Below, one piece after another: positions 15,230 to 30,599 of a stretch of DNA of 64,000 bases (position 1 is its first letter; every line of letters starts with the position of its first letter). A program made the position numbers and the translations under genes. Origin of the DNA: Phlebotomus papatasi (Eukaryota; Arthropoda; Insecta; Diptera; Psychodidae). The stretch covers positions 15,655,078 through 15,719,077 of the forward strand of contig NC_077224.1 of the NCBI RefSeq assembly GCF_024763615.1, in the 5' to 3' direction. The notes beneath the pieces were generated by a model. The model had not been told where the DNA came from and ran no database searches. It was given only the letters and a program-made list of their open reading frames with translations.

Positions 15230-16580
15230 AATCAATGGACTAACCCCTTGCCGTTTTTTCGAAAAATCGAAAATCCGCTCTAAAAACCGGAATTGTCAAT
15301 ATTTCTGGGTGAAAATCACAAAGAATACTTGAAATGGTTCTACTAATTGATTTCCATTGCGGAATTTGCAAAATCTCGACAAAAATTTTTTTCACCAAAA
15401 AAATCAATGGACGAAAAAACGAAAAATCGAAAATCTGCTCTAAAAACCGGAATTGTCAATATTTCTGGGTGAAAATCACTAAGAATACTTGAAATGGTTC
15501 TACTAATTGATTTCCATTGCGGAATTTGCAAAATCTCGACAAAAATTTTTTTGACCAAAAAAATCAATGGACTAACCCCTTGCCGTTTTTTCAAAAAATC
15601 GAAAATCCGCTCTAAAAACCGGAATTGTCAATATTTCTTGATGAAAATCACTAAGAATACTTGAAATGGTTCTACTAATTGATTTCCATTGCGGAATTTG
15701 CAAAATCTCGACAAAAATTTTTTTGACCAAAAAAATTAATGGACTAACCCCTTGCCGTTTTTTCGAAAAATCGAAAATCCGCTCTAAAAACCGGAATTGT
15801 CAATATTTCTGGGTGAAAATCACAAAGAATACTTGAAATGGTTCTACTAATTGATTTCCATTGCGGAATTTGCAAAATCTCGACAAAAAATTTTTTGACC
15901 AAAAAAATCAATGGACTAACCCCTTGCCGTTTTTTCGAAAAATCGAAAATCCGCTCTAAAAACCGGAATTGTCAATATTTCTGGGTGAAAATCACAAAGA
16001 ATACTTGAAATGGTTCTACTAATTGATTTCCATTGCGGAATTTGCAAAATCTCGACAAAAATTTTTTTCACCAAAAAAATCAATGGACGAAAAAACGAAA
16101 AATCGAAAATCTGCTCTAAAAACCGGAATTGTCAATATTTCTGGGTGAAAATCACTAAGAATACTTGAAATGGTTCTACTAATTGATTTCCATTGCGGAA
16201 TTTGCAAAATCTCGACAAAAATTTTTTTGACCAAAAAAATCAATGGACTAACCCCTTGCCGTTTTTTCAAAAAATCGAAAATCCGCTCTAAAAACCGGAA
16301 TTGTCAATATTTCTTGATGAAAATCACTAAGAATACTTGAAATGGTTCTACTAATTGATTTCCATTGCGGAATTTGCAAAATCTCGACAAAAAAATTTTG
16401 ACCAAAAAAATCAATGGACTAACCCCTTACAGTTTTTTCGAAAAATCGAAAATCCGCTCTAAAAACCGGAATTGTCAATATTTCTGGGTGAAAATCACTA
16501 AGAATACTTGAAATAGTTCTACTAATTGATTTCCATTGCGGAATTTGCAAAATCTCGACAAACATTTTTTTGACCAAAAA
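15230..16580. repeat. Local four-monomer duplication inside the satellite
   Basis: Two successive blocks share a unit that uses TTTCACCAAAA in place of TTTGACCAAAA, followed by the deletion junction TGGACGAAAAAACG (15408 and 16084), and then a CTTGATG unit. The offset is 676 bp, four monomers less a short deletion. The same junction also occurs at 6691, 9430 and 23625, so this variant unit is a marker that has spread through the array. Confidence 0.75.
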
Positions 16581-19500
16581 AATCAATGGACTAACCCCTT
16601 ACAGTTTTTTCGAAAAATCGAAAATCTGCTCTAAAAACCGGAATTGTCAATATTTCTGGGTGAAAATCACTAAGAATACTTGAAATGGTTCTACTAATTG
16701 ATTTCCATTGCGGAATTTGCAAAATCTCGACAAAAATTTTTTTGACCAAAAAAATCAATGGACTAACCCCTTACAGTTTTTTCGAAAAATCGAAAATCCG
16801 CTCTAAAAACCGGAATTGTCAATATTTCTGGGTGAAAATCACTAAGAATACTTGAAATGGTTCTACTAATTGATTTCCATTGCGGAATTTGCAAAATCTC
16901 GACAAAAATTTTTTTGACCAAAAAAATCAATGGACGTTTTTTCGAGAAATCGAAAATCCGCACTAAAAACCGGAATTGTCAATATTTCTGGGTGAAAATC
17001 ACAAAGAATACTTGAAATGGTTCTACTAATTGATTTCCATTGCGCAATTTGCAAAATCTCGACAAAAAAATTTTTGACCAAAAAAATCAATGGACTAACC
17101 CCTTGCCGTTTTTTCGAAAAATCGAAAATCCGCTCTAAAAACCGGAATTGTCAATATTTCTGGGTGAAAATCACTAAGAATACTTGAAATGGTTCTACTA
17201 ATTGATTTCCATTGCGGAATTTGCAAAATCTCGACAAAAATTTTTTTGACCAAAAAAATCAATGGACTAACCCCTTGCCGTTTTTTCGAAAAATCGAAAA
17301 TCCGCTCTAAAAACCGGAATTGTCAATATTTCTGGGTGAAAATCACTAAGAATACTTGAAATGGTTCTACTAATTGATTTCCATTGCGGAATTTGCAAAA
17401 TCTCGACAAAAATTTTTTTGACCAAAAAAATCAATGGACTAACCCCTTGCCGTTTTTTCAAAAAATCGAAAATCCGCTCTAAAAACCGGAATTGTCAATA
17501 TTTCTGGGTGAAAATCACTAAGAATACCTGAAATGGTTCTACTAATTGATTTCCATTGCGGAATTTGCAAAATCTCGACAAAAATTTTTTTGACCAAAAA
17601 AATCAATGGACTAACCCCTTGCCGTTTTTTCGAAAAATCGAAAATCCGCTCTAAAAACCGGAATTGTCAATATTTCTGGGTGAAAATCACTAAGAATACT
17701 TGAAATGGTTCTACTAATTGATTTCCATTGCGGAATTTGCAAAATCTCGACAAAAATTTTTTTGACCAAAAAAATCAATGGACTAACCCCTTGCCGTTTT
17801 TTCGAAAAATCGAAAATCCGCTCTAAAAACCGGAATTGTCAATATTTCTGGGTGAAAATCACTAAGAATACTTGAAATGGTTCTACTAATTGATTTCCAT
17901 TGCGGAATTTGCAAAATCTCGACAAAAAAAATTTTGACCAAAAAAATCAATGGACTAACCCCTTACAGTTTTTTCGAAAAATCGAAAATCCGCTCTAAAA
18001 ACCGGAATTGTCAATATTTCTTGATGAAAATCACTAAGAATACTTGAAATGGTTCTACTAATTGATTTCCATTGCGGAATTTGCAAAATCTCGACAAAAA
18101 AATTTTGACCAAAAAAATCAATGGACTAACCCCTTACAGTTTTTTCGAAAAATCGAAAATCCGCTCTAAAAACCGGAATTGTCAATATTTCTGGGTGAAA
18201 ATCACTAAGAATACTTGAAATAGTTCTACTAATTGATTTCCATTGCGGAATTTGCAAAATCTCGACAAACATTTTTTTGACCAAAAAAATCAATGGACTA
18301 ACCCCTTACAGTTTTTTCGAAAAATCGAAAATCCGCTCTAAAAACCGGAATTGTCAATATTTCTGGGTGAAAATCACTAAGAATACTTGAAATGGTTCTA
18401 CTAATTGATTTCCATTGCGGAATTTGCAAAATCTCGACAAAAATTTTTTTGACCAAAAAAATCAATGGACTAACCCCTTACAGTTTTTTCGAAAAATCGA
18501 AAATCCGCTCTAAAAACCGGAATTGTCAATATTTCTGGGTGAAAATCACTAAGAATACTTGAAATGGTTCTACTAATTGATTTCCATTGCGGAATTTGCA
18601 AAATCTCGACAAAAATTTTTTTGACCAAAAAAATCAATGGACTAACCCCTTGCCGTTTTTTCGAGAAATCGAAAATCCGCACTAAAAACCGGAATTGTCA
18701 ATATTTCTGGGTGAAAATCACTAAGAATACTTGAAATGGTTCTACTAATTGATTTCCATTGCGGAATTTGCAAAATCTCGACAAAAAAATTTTTTACCAA
18801 AAAAATCAATGGACTAACCCCTTGCCGTTTTTTCGAAAAATCGAAAATCCGCTCTAAAAACCGGAATTGTCAATATTTCTGGGTGAAAATCACTAAGAAT
18901 ACTTGAAATGGTTCTACTAATTGATTTCCATTGCGGAATTTGCAAAATCTCGACAAAAATTTTTTTGACCAAAAAAATCAATGGACTAACCCCTTGCCGT
19001 TTTTTCGAAAAATCGAAAATCCGCTCTAAAAACCGGAATTGTCAATATTTCTGGGTGAAAATCACTAAGAATACTTGAAATGGTTCTACTAATTGATTTC
19101 CATTGCGGAATTTGCAAAATCTCGACAAAAAAAATTTTGACCAAAAAAATCAATGGACTAACCCCTTACAGTTTTTTCGAAAAATCGAAAATCCGCTCTA
19201 AAAACCGGAATTGTCAATATTTCTTGATGAAAATCACTAAGAATACTTGAAATGGTTCTACTAATTGATTTCCATTGCGGAATTTGCAAAATCTCGACAA
19301 AAATTTTTTTGACCAAAAAAATCAATGGACTAACCCCTTGCCGTTTTTTCAAAAAATCGAAAATCCGCTCTAAAAACCGGAATTGTCAATATTTCTGGGT
19401 GAAAATCACTAAGAATACCTGAAATGGTTCTACTAATTGATTTCCATTGCGGAATTTGCAAAATCTCGACAAAAAAATTTTTTACCAAAAAAATCAATGG

Positions 19501-22500
19501 ACTAACCCCTTGCCGTTTTTTCGAAAAATCGAAAATCCGCTCTAAAAACCGGAATTGTCAATATTTGTGGGTGAAAATCACTAAGAATACTTGAAATGGT
19601 TCTACTAATTGATTTCCATTGCGGAATTTGCAAAATCTCGACAAAAATTTTTTTGACCAAAAAAATCAATGGACTAACCCCTTGCCGTTTTTTCAAAAAA
19701 TCGAAAATCCGCTCTAAAAACCGGAATTGTCAATATTTCTGGGTGAAAATCACTAAGAATACTTGAAATGGTTCTACTAATTGATTTCCATTGCGGAATT
19801 TGCAAAATCTCGACAAAAATTTTTTTGACCAAAAAAATCAATGGACTAACCCCTTGCCGTTTTTTCGAAAAATCGAAAATCCGCTCTAAAAACCGGAATT
19901 GTCAATATTTCTGGGTGAAAGTCACTAAGAATACTTGAAATGGTTCTACTAATTGATTTCCATTGCGGAATTTGCAAAATCTCGACAAAAAAAATTTTGA
20001 CCAAAAAAATCAATGGACTAACCCCTTACAGTTTTTTCGAAAAATCGAAAATCCGCTCTAAAAACCTGAATTGTCAATATTTCTGGGTGAAAATCACTAA
20101 GAATACTTGAAATGGTTCTACTAATTGATTTCCATTGCGGAATTTGCAAAATCTCGACAAAAAAATTTTTTACCAAAAAAATCAATGGACTAACCCCTTG
20201 CCGTTTTTTCGAAAAATCGAAAATCCGCTCTAAAAACCGGAATTGTCAATATTTCTGGGTGAAAATCACTAAGAATACTTGAAATGGTTCTACTAATTGA
20301 TTTCCATTGCGGAATTTGCAAAATCTCGACAAAAATTTTTTTGACCAAAAAAATCAATGGACTAACCCCTTGCCGTTTTTTCGAAAAATCGAAAATCCGC
20401 TCTAAAAACCGGAATTGTCAATATTTCTGGGTGAAAATCACTAAGAATACTTGAAATGGTTCTACTAATTGATTTCCATTGCGGAATTTGCAAAATCTCG
20501 ACAAAAATTTTTTTGACCAAAAAAATCAATGGACTAACCCCTTGCCGTTTTTTCAAAAAATCGAAAATCCGCTCTAAAAACCGGAATTGTCAATATTTCT
20601 GGGTGAAAATCACTAAGAATACCTGAAATGGTTCTACTAATTGATTTCCATTGCGGAATTTGCAAAATCTCGACAAAAATTTTTTTGACCAAAAAAATCA
20701 ATGGACTAACCCCTTGCCGTTTTTTCGAAAAATCGAAAATCCGCTCTAAAAACCGGAATTGTCAATATTTCTGGGTGAAAATCACTAAGAATACTTGAAA
20801 TGGTTCTACTAATTGATTTCCATTGCGGAATTTGCAAAATCTCGACAAAAAAAATTTTGACCAAAAAAATCAATGGACTAACCCCTTACAGTTTTTTCGA
20901 AAAATCGAAAATCCGCTCTAAAAACCGGAATTGTCAATATTTCTGGGTGAAAATCACTAAGAATACTTGAAATGGTTCTACTAATTGATTTCCATTGCGG
21001 AATTTGCAAAATCTCGACAAAAATTTTTTTGACCAAAAAAATCAATGGACTAACCCCTTGCCGTTTTTTCGAAAAATCGAAAATCCGCTCTAAAAACCGG
21101 AATTGTCAATATTTCTGGGTGAAAATCACTAAGAATACTTGAAATGGTTCTACTAATTGATTTCCATTGCGGAATTTGCAAAATCTCGACAAAAATTTTT
21201 TTGACCAAAAAAATCAATGGACTAACCCCTTGCCGTTTTTTCGAAAAATCGAAAATCCGCTCTAAAAACCGGAATTGTCAATATTTCTGGGTGAAAATCA
21301 CTAAGAATACTTGAAATGGTTCTACTAATTGATTTCCATTGCGGAATTTGCAAAATCTCGACAAAAAAAATTTTGACCAAAAAAATCAATGGACTAACCC
21401 CTTACAGTTTTTTCGAAAAATCGAAAATCCGCTCTAAAAACCGGAATTGTCAATATTTCTTGATGAAAATCACTAAGAATACTTGAAATGGTTCTACTAA
21501 TTGATTTCCATTGCGGAATTTGCAAAATCTCGACAAAAAAATTTTGACCAAAAAAATCAATGGACTAACCCCTTACAGTTTTTTCGAAAAATCGAAAATC
21601 CGCTCTAAAAACCGGAATTGTCAATATTTCTGGGTGAAAATCACTAAGAATACTTGAAATAGTTCTACTAATTGATTTCCATTGCGGAATTTGCAAAATC
21701 TCGACAAACATTTTTTTGACCAAAAAAATCAATGGACTAACCCCTTACAGTTTTTTCGAAAAATCGAAAATCCGCTCTAAAAACCGGAATTGTCAATATT
21801 TCTTGGTGAAAATCACTAAGAATACTTGAAATGGTTCTACTAATTGATTTGCATTGCGGAATTTGCAAAATCTCGACAAAAAATTTTTTCACCAAAAAAA
21901 TCAATGGACTAACCCCTTACAGTTTTTTCGAAAAATCGAAAATCCGCTCTAAAAACCGGAATTGTCAATATTTCTTGATGAAAATCACTAAGAATACTTG
22001 AAATGGTTCTACTAATTGATTTCCATTGCGGAATTTGCAAAATCTCGACAAAAAAAATTTTGACCAAAAAAATCAATGGACTAACCCCTTACAGTTTTTT
22101 CGAAAAATCGAAAATCCGCTCTAAAAACCTGAATTGTCAATATTTCTGGGTGAAAATCACTAAGAATACTTGAAATGGTTCTACTAATTGATTTCCATTG
22201 CGGAATTTGCAAAATCTCGACAAAAATTTTTTTGACCAAAAAAATAAATGAACTAACCCCTTACAGTTTTTTCGAAAAATCGAAAATCCGCTCTAAAAAC
22301 CGGAATTGTCAATATTTCTGGGTGAAAGTCACTAAGAATACTTGAAATGGTTCTACTAATTGATTTCCATTGCGGAATTTGCAAAATCTCGACAAAAATT
22401 TTTTTGACCAAAAAAATCAATGGACTAACCCCTTGCCGTTTTTTCGAAAAATCGAAAATCCGCTCTAAAAACCGGAATTGTCAATATTTCTGGGTGAAAA

Positions 22501-25500
22501 TCACTAAGAATACTTGAAATGGTTCTACTAATTGATTTCCATTGCGGAATTTGCAAAATCTCAACAAAAAATTTTTTGACCAAAAAAATCAATGGACTAA
22601 CCCCTTGCCGTTTTTTCGAAAAATCGAAAATCCGCTCTAAAAACCTGAATTGTCAATATTTCTGGGTGAAAATCACTAAGAATACTTGAAATGGTTCTAC
22701 TAATTGATTTCCATTGCGGAATTTGCAAAATCTCGACAAAAATTTTTTTGACCAAAAAAATCAATGAACTAACCCCTTACAGTTTTTTCGAAAAATCGAA
22801 AATCCGCTCTAAAAACCGGAATTGTCAATATTTCTGGGTGAAAATCACTAAGAATACTTGAAATGGTTCTACTAATTGATTTCCATTGCGGAATTTGCAA
22901 AATCTCGACAAAAATTTTTTTGACCAAAAAAATCAATGGACTAACCCCTTGCCGTTTTTTCGAAAAATCGAAAATCCGCTCTAAAAACCTGAATTGTCAA
23001 TATTTCTGGGTGAAAATCACTAAGAATACTTGAAATGGTTCTACTAATTGATTTCCATTGCGGAATTTGCAAAATCTCGACAAAAATTTTTTTGACCAAA
23101 AAAATCAATGAACTAACCCCTTACAGTTTTTTCGAAAAATCGAAAATCCGCTCTAAAAACCGGAATTGTCAATATTTCTGGGTGAAAATCACTAAGAATA
23201 CTTGAAATGGTTCTACTAATTGATTTCCATTGCGGAATTTGCAAAATCTCGACAAAAATTTTTTTGACCAAAAAAATCAATGGACTAACCCCTTGCCGTT
23301 TTTTCGAAAAATCGAAAATCCGCTCTAAAAACCGGAATTGTCAATATTTCTTGATGAAAATCACTAAGAATACTTGAAATGGTTCTACTAATTGATTTCC
23401 ATTGCGGAATTTGCAAAATCTCGACAAAAATTTTTTTGACCAAAAAAATCAATGGACTAACCCCTTACAGTTTTTTCGAAAAATCGAAAATCCGCTCTAA
23501 AAACCGGAATTGTCAATATTTATTGATGAAAATCACTAAGAATACTTGAAATGGTTCTACTAATTGATTTCCATTGCGGAATTTGCAAAATCTCGACAAA
23601 AATTTTTTTGACCAAAAAAATCAATGGACGAAAAAACGAAAAATCGAAAATCTGCTCTAAAAACCGGAATTGTCAATATTTCTGGGTGAAAATCACTAAG
23701 AATACTTGAAATGGTTCTACTAATTGATTTCCATTGCGGAATTTGCAAAATCTCGACAAAAAATTTTTTTGACCAAAAAAATCAATGGACTAACCCCTTA
23801 CAGTTTTTTCGAAAAATCGAAAATCCGCTCTAAAAACCAGAATTGTCAATATTTCTTGGTGAAAAGCACTAAGAATACTTGAAATGGTTCTACTAATTGA
23901 TTTCCATTGCGGAATTTGCAAAATCTCGACAAACATTTTTTTGACCAAAAAAATTAATGGACTAACCCCTTGCCGTTTTTTCGAAAAATCGAAAATCCGC
24001 TCTGAAAACCGGAATTGTCAATATTTCTGGGTGAAAATCACAAAGAATACTTGAAATGGTTCTACTAATTGATTTCCATTGCGGAATTTGCAAAATCTCG
24101 ACAAAAATTTTTTTGACCAAAAAAATCAATGGACTAACCCCTTGCCGTTTTTTCGAAAAATCGAAAATCCGCTCTAAAAACCTGAATTGTCAATATTTCT
24201 TGGTGAAAATCACTAAGAATACTTGAAATGGTTCTACTAATTGATTTCCATTGCGGAATTTGCAAAATCTCGACAAAAATTTTTTTGACCAAAAAAACCA
24301 ATGAACTAACCCCTTACAGTTTTTTCGAAAAAATCGAAAATCCGCTCTAAAAACCTGAATTGTCAATATTTCTGGGTGAAAATCACAAAGAATACTTGAA
24401 ATGGTTCTACTAATTGATTTCCATTGCGGAATTTGCAAAATCTCGACAAAAATTTTTTTGACCAAAAAAATCAATGGACTAACCCCTCGCCGTTTTTTCG
24501 AAAAATCGAAAATCCGCTCTAAAAACCTGAATTGTCAATATTTCTGGGTGAAAATCACTAAGAATACTTGAAATGGTTCTACTAATTGATTTCCATTGCG
24601 GAATTTGCAAAATCTCGACAAAAATTTTTTTGACCAAAAAAATCAATGAACTAACCCCTTACAGTTTTTTCGAAAAAAAATCGAAAATCCGCTCTAAAAA
24701 CCGGAATTGTCAATATTTCTTGGTGAAAATCACTAAGAATACTTGAAATGGTCCTACTAATTGATTTCCATTGCGGAATTTGCAAAATCTCGACAAAAAA
24801 TTTTTTGACCAAAAAAATCAATGGACTAACCCCTTACAGTTTTTTCGAAAAATCGAAAATCCGCTCTAAAAACCGGAATTGTCAATATTTCTGGGTGAAA
24901 ATCACTAAGAATACTTGAAATGGTTCTACTAATTGATTTCCATTGCGGAATTTGCAAAATCTCGACAAAAAATTTTTTCACCAAAAAAATCAATGGACTA
25001 ACCCCTTACAGTTTTTTCGAAAAATCGAAAATCCGCTCTAAAAACCGGAATTGTCAATATTTCTTGATGAAAATCACTAAGAATACTTGAAATGGTTCTA
25101 CTAATTGATTTCCATTGCGGAATTTGCAAAATCTCGACAAAAATTTTTTTGACCAAAAAAATCAATGGACTAACCCCTTACAGTTTTTTCGAAAAATCGA
25201 AAATCCGCTCTAAAAACCGGAATTGTCAATATTTCTGGGTGAAAATCACTAAGAATACTTGAAATGGTTCTACTAATTAATTTCCATTGCGGAATTTGCA
25301 AAATCTCGACAAAAATTTTTTTGACCAAAAAAATCAATGGACTAACCCCTTACAGTTTTTTCGAAAAATCGAAAATCCGCTCTAAAAACCGGAATTGTCA
25401 ATATTTCTTGATGAAAATCACTAAGAATACTTGAAATGGTTCTACTAATTGATTTCCATTGCGGAATTTGCAAAATCTCGACAAAAAAATTTTTGACCAA

Positions 25501-25997
25501 AAAAATCAATGGACTAACCCCTTACAGTTTTTTCGAAAAATCGAAAATCCGCTCTAAAAACCGGAATTGTCAATATTTCTGGGTGAAAATCACTAAGAAT
25601 ACTTGAAATGGTTCTACTAATTGATTTCCATTGCGGAATTTGCAAAATCTCGACAAAAATTTTTTTGACCAAAAAAATCAATGGACTAACCCCTTACAGT
25701 TTTTTCGAAAAATCGAAAATCCGCTCTAAAAACCGGAATTGTCAATATTTCTTGGTGAAAATCACTAAGAATACTTGAAATGGTTCTACTAATTGATTTC
25801 CATTGCGGAATTTGCAAAATCTCGACAAAAATTTTTTTGACCAAAAAAATCAATGGACTAACCCCTTGCCGTTTTTTCGAAAAATCGAAAATCCGCTCTA
25901 AAAACCGGAATTGTCAATATTTCTTGATGAAAATCACTAAGAATACTTGAAATGGTTCTACTAATTGATTTCCATTGCGGAATTTGCAAAATCTCGA

Positions 25998-26363
25998 CAA
26001 AAAACCAAAAAAATCAATTTTGACGAAAATCCGCTCTAAAAAAATTGTCAATGGACTAACTTGAAATGGTTCCCCATTACAGACAAAAATTTTTTCGGAC
26101 TAAACAGTTTTTTCGAAAAATCGAAAATCGCTCTAAAAACCGGAATTGTCAATATTTCTGGGTGAAAATCACTAAGAATACTTGAAATGGTTCTACTAAT
26201 TGATTTCCATTGCGGAATTTGCAGAAACAAAAATCTCGACTAAAAAAAAATCGAAAATTTAAAAACCGGAATTGTCAATATTTCCACTAAGAAACTTGAA
26301 ATCTAAATTGATTTCCATTGCGGAATTTGCAAAATCTCGACAAAAATTTTTGACCAAAAAGAT
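25998..26363. repeat. Scrambled satellite segment
   Basis: About 365 bases are assembled from satellite words in the wrong order and with pieces missing. Examples are ACCAAAAAAATCAATTTTGA directly followed by AAAATCCGCTC, a fragment TTCCCCATTACAGAC, and a unit lacking GGGTGAAAATC. Clean units flank it on both sides. It could be a true rearrangement (for example microhomology-mediated repair) or an assembly consensus artefact at a collapsed join. The sequence alone cannot decide. Confidence 0.7.
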
Positions 26364-29300
26364 CAATGGACTAACCCCTTACAGTTTTTTCGAAAAATCG
26401 AAAATCCGCTCTAAAAACCGGAATTGTCAATATTTCTGGGTGAAAATCACTAAGAATACTTGAAATGGTTCTACTAATTGATTTCCATTGCGGAATTTGC
26501 AAAATCTCGACAAAAATTTTTTTGACCAAAAAAATCAATGGACTAACCCCTTACAGTTTTTTCGAAAAATCGAAAATCCGCTCTAAAAACCGGAATTGTC
26601 AATATTTCTTGATGAAAATCACTAAGAATACTTGAAATGGTTCTACTAATTGATTTCCATTGCGGAATTTGCAAAATCTCGACAAAAAAATTTTTGACCA
26701 AAAAAATCAATGGACTAACCCCTTACAGTTTTTTCGAAAAATCGAAAATCCGCTCTAAAAACCGGAATTGTCAATATTTCTGGGTGAAAATCACTAAGAA
26801 TACTTGAAATGGTTCTACTAATTGATTTCCATTGCGGAATTTGCAAAATCTCGACAAAAAATTTTTTGACCAAAAAAATTAATGGACTAACCCCTTACAG
26901 TTTTTTCGAAAAATCGAAAATCCGCTCTAAAAACCGGAATTGTCAATATTTCTTGGTGAAAATCACTAAGAATACTTGAAATGGTTCTACTAATTGATTT
27001 GCATTGCGGAATTTGCAAAATCTCGACAAAAAATTTTTTGACCAAAAAAATCAATGGACTAACCCCTTACAGTTTTTTCGAAAAATCGAAAATCCGCTCT
27101 AAAAACCGGAATTGTCAATATTTCTTGATGAAAATCACTAAGAATACTTGAAATGGTTCTACTAATTGATTTCCATTGCGGAATTTGCAAAATCTCGACA
27201 AAAAAATTTTTGACCAAAAAAATTAATGGACTAACCCCTTGCCGTTTTTTCGAAAAATCGAAAATCCGCTCTAAAAACCGGAATTGTCAATATTTCTTGG
27301 TGAAAATCACTAAGAATACTTGAAATGGTTCTACTAATTGATTTCCATTGCGGAATTTGCAAAATCTCGACAAAAATTTTTTTGACCAAAAAAATCAATG
27401 GACTAACCCCTTACAGTTTTTTCGAAAAATCGAAAATCCGCTCTAAAAACCGGAATTGTCAATATTTCTGTGTGAAAATCACTAAGAATACTTGAAATGG
27501 TTCTACTAATTGATTTCCATTGCGGAATTTGCAAAATCTCGACAAAAAAATTTTTGACCAAAAAAATTAATGGACTAACCCCTTGCCGTTTTTTCGAAAA
27601 ATCGAAAATCCGCTCTAAAAACCGGAATTGTCAATATTTCTTGGTGAAAATCACTAAGAATACTTGAAATGGTTCTACTAATTGATTTCCATTGCGGAAT
27701 TTGCAAAATCTCGACAAAAATTTTTTTGACCAAAAAAATTAATGGACTAACCCCTTGCCGTTTTTTCGAAAAATCGAAAATCCGCTCTAAAAACCGGAAT
27801 TGTCAATATTTCTTGGTGAAAATCACTAAGAATACTTGAAATGGTTCTACTAATTGATTTCCATTGCGGAATTTGCAAAATCTCGACAAAAATTTTTTTG
27901 ACCAAAAAAATTAATGGACTAACCCCTTGCCGTTTTTTCGAAAAATCGAAAATCCGCTCTAAAAACCGGAATTGTCAATATTTCTTGGTGAAAATCACTA
28001 AGAATACTTGAAATGGTTCTACTAATTGATTTCCATTGCGGAATTTGCAAAATCTCGACAAAAATTTTTTTGACCAAAAAAATCAATGGACTAACCCCTT
28101 ACAGTTTTTTCGAAAAATCGAAAATCCGCTCTAAAAACCGGAATTGTCAATATTTCTTGGTGAAAAGCACTAAGAATACTTGAAATGGTTCTACTAATTG
28201 ATTTCCATTGCGGAATTTGGAAAATCTCGACAAACATTTTTTTGACCAAAAAAATTAATGGACTAACCCCTTGCCGTTTTTTCGAAAAATCGAAAATCCG
28301 CTCTAAAAACCGGAATTGTCAATATTTCTTGATGAAAATCACTAAGAATACTTGAAATGGTTCTACTAATTGATTTCCATTGCGGAATTTGCAAAATCTC
28401 GACAAACATTTTTTTGACCAAAAAAATCAATGGACTAACCCCTTGCCGTTTTTTCGAAAAATCGAAAATCCGCTCTAAAAACCGGAATTGTCAATATTTC
28501 TTGATGAAAATCACTGAGAATACTTGAAATGGTTCTACTAATTGATTTCCATTGCGGAATTTGCAAAATCTCGACAAAAAAATTTTTGACCAAAAAAATT
28601 AATGGACTAACCCCTTGCCGTTTTTTCGAAAAATCGAAAATCCGCTCTAAAAACCGGAATTGTCAATATTTCTTGGTGAAAATCACTAAGAATACTTGAA
28701 ATGGTTCTACTAATTGATTTCCATTGCGGAATTTGCAAAATCTCGACAAAAAAATTTTTGACCAAAAAAATTAATGGACTAACCCCTTGCCGTTTTTTCG
28801 AAAAATCGAAAATCCGCTCTAAAAACCGGAATTGTCAATATTTCTTGGTGAAAATCACTAAGGATACTTGAAATGGTTCTACTAATTGATTTCCATTGCG
28901 GAATTTGCAAAATCTCGACAAAAATTTTTTTGACCAAAAAAATTAATGGACTAACCCCTTGCCGTTTTTTCGAAAAATCGAAAATCCGCTCTAAAAACCG
29001 GAATTGTCAATATTTCTGGGTGAAAATCACTAAGAATACTTGAAATGGTTCTACTAATTGATTTCCATTGCGGAATTTGCAAAATCTCGACAAAAATTTT
29101 TTTGACCAAAAAAATTAATGGACTAACCCCTTGCCGTTTTTTCGAAAAATCGAAAATCCGCTCTAAAAACCGGAATTGTCAATATTTCTGGGTGAAAATC
29201 ACTAAGAATACTTGAAATGGTTCTATTAATTGATTTCCATTGCGGAATTTGCAAAATCTCGACAAAAATTTTTTTGACCAAAAAAATTAATGGACTAACC

Positions 29301-30599
29301 CCTTGCCGTTTTTTCGAAAAATCGAAAATCCGCTCTAAAAACCGGAATTGTCAATATTTCTGGGTGAAAATCACTAAGAATACTTGAAATGGTTCTACTA
29401 ATTGATTTCCATTGCGGAATTTGCAAAATCTCGACAAACATTTTTTGACCAAAAAAATCAATGGACTAACCCCTTGCCGTTTTTTCGAAAAATCGAAAAT
29501 CCGCTCTAAAAACCGTAATTGTCAATATTTCTGGGTGAAAATCACTAAGAATACTTGAAATGGTTCTACTAATTGATTTCCATTGCGGAATTTGCAAAAT
29601 CTCGACAAACATTTTTTGACCAAAAAAATCAATGGACTAACCCCTTACAGTTTTTTCGAAAAATCGAAAATCCGCTCTAAAAACCGTAATTGTCAATATT
29701 TCTGGGTGAAAATCACTAAGAATACTTGAAATGGTTCTACTAATTGATTTCCATTGCGGAATTTGCAAAATCTCGACAAAAAAATTTTTGACCAAAAAAA
29801 TCAATGGATTTTTTTTTTTTTCGAAAAATCGAAAATCCGCTCTAAAAACCGTAATTGTCAATATTTCTTGGTGAAAATCACTAAGAATACTTGAAATGGT
29901 TCTATTAATTGATTTCCATTGCGGAATTTGCAAAATCTCGACAAAAATTTTTTTGACCAAAAAAATTAATGGACTAACCCCTTGCCGTTTTTTCGAAAAA
30001 TCGAAAATCCGCTCTAAAAACCGGAATTGTCAATATTTCTGGGTGAAAATCACTAAGAATACTTGAAATGGTTCTACTAATTGATTTCCATTGCGGAATT
30101 TGCAAAATCTCGACAAACATTTTTTGACCAAAAAAATCAATGGACTAACCCCTTGCCGTTTTTTCGAAAAATCGAAAATCCGCTCTAAAAACCGTAATTG
30201 TCAATATTTCTGGGTGAAAATCACTAAGAATACTTGAAATGGTTCTACTAATTGATTTCCATTGCGGAATTTGCAAAATCTCGACAAAAAAATTTTTGAC
30301 CAAAAAAATCAATGGACTAACCCCTTACAGTTTTTTCGAAAAATCGAAAATCCGCTCTAAAAACCGGAATTGTCAATATTTCTGGGTGAAAATCACTAAG
30401 AATACTTGAAATGGTTCTACTACTTGATTTCCATTGCGGAATTTGCAAAATCTCGACAAACATTTTTTGACCAAAAAAATCAATGGACTAACCCCTTGCC
30501 GTTTTTTCGAAAAATCGAAAATCCGCTCTAAAAACCGTAATTGTCAATATTTCTGGGTGAAAATCACTAAGAATACTTGAAATGGTTCTACTAATTGAT

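Noticed and set aside
26272..26463. Plus-strand frame of 63 codons in the satellite
   Set aside because: It arises in the scrambled segment and reads the same repeat words.
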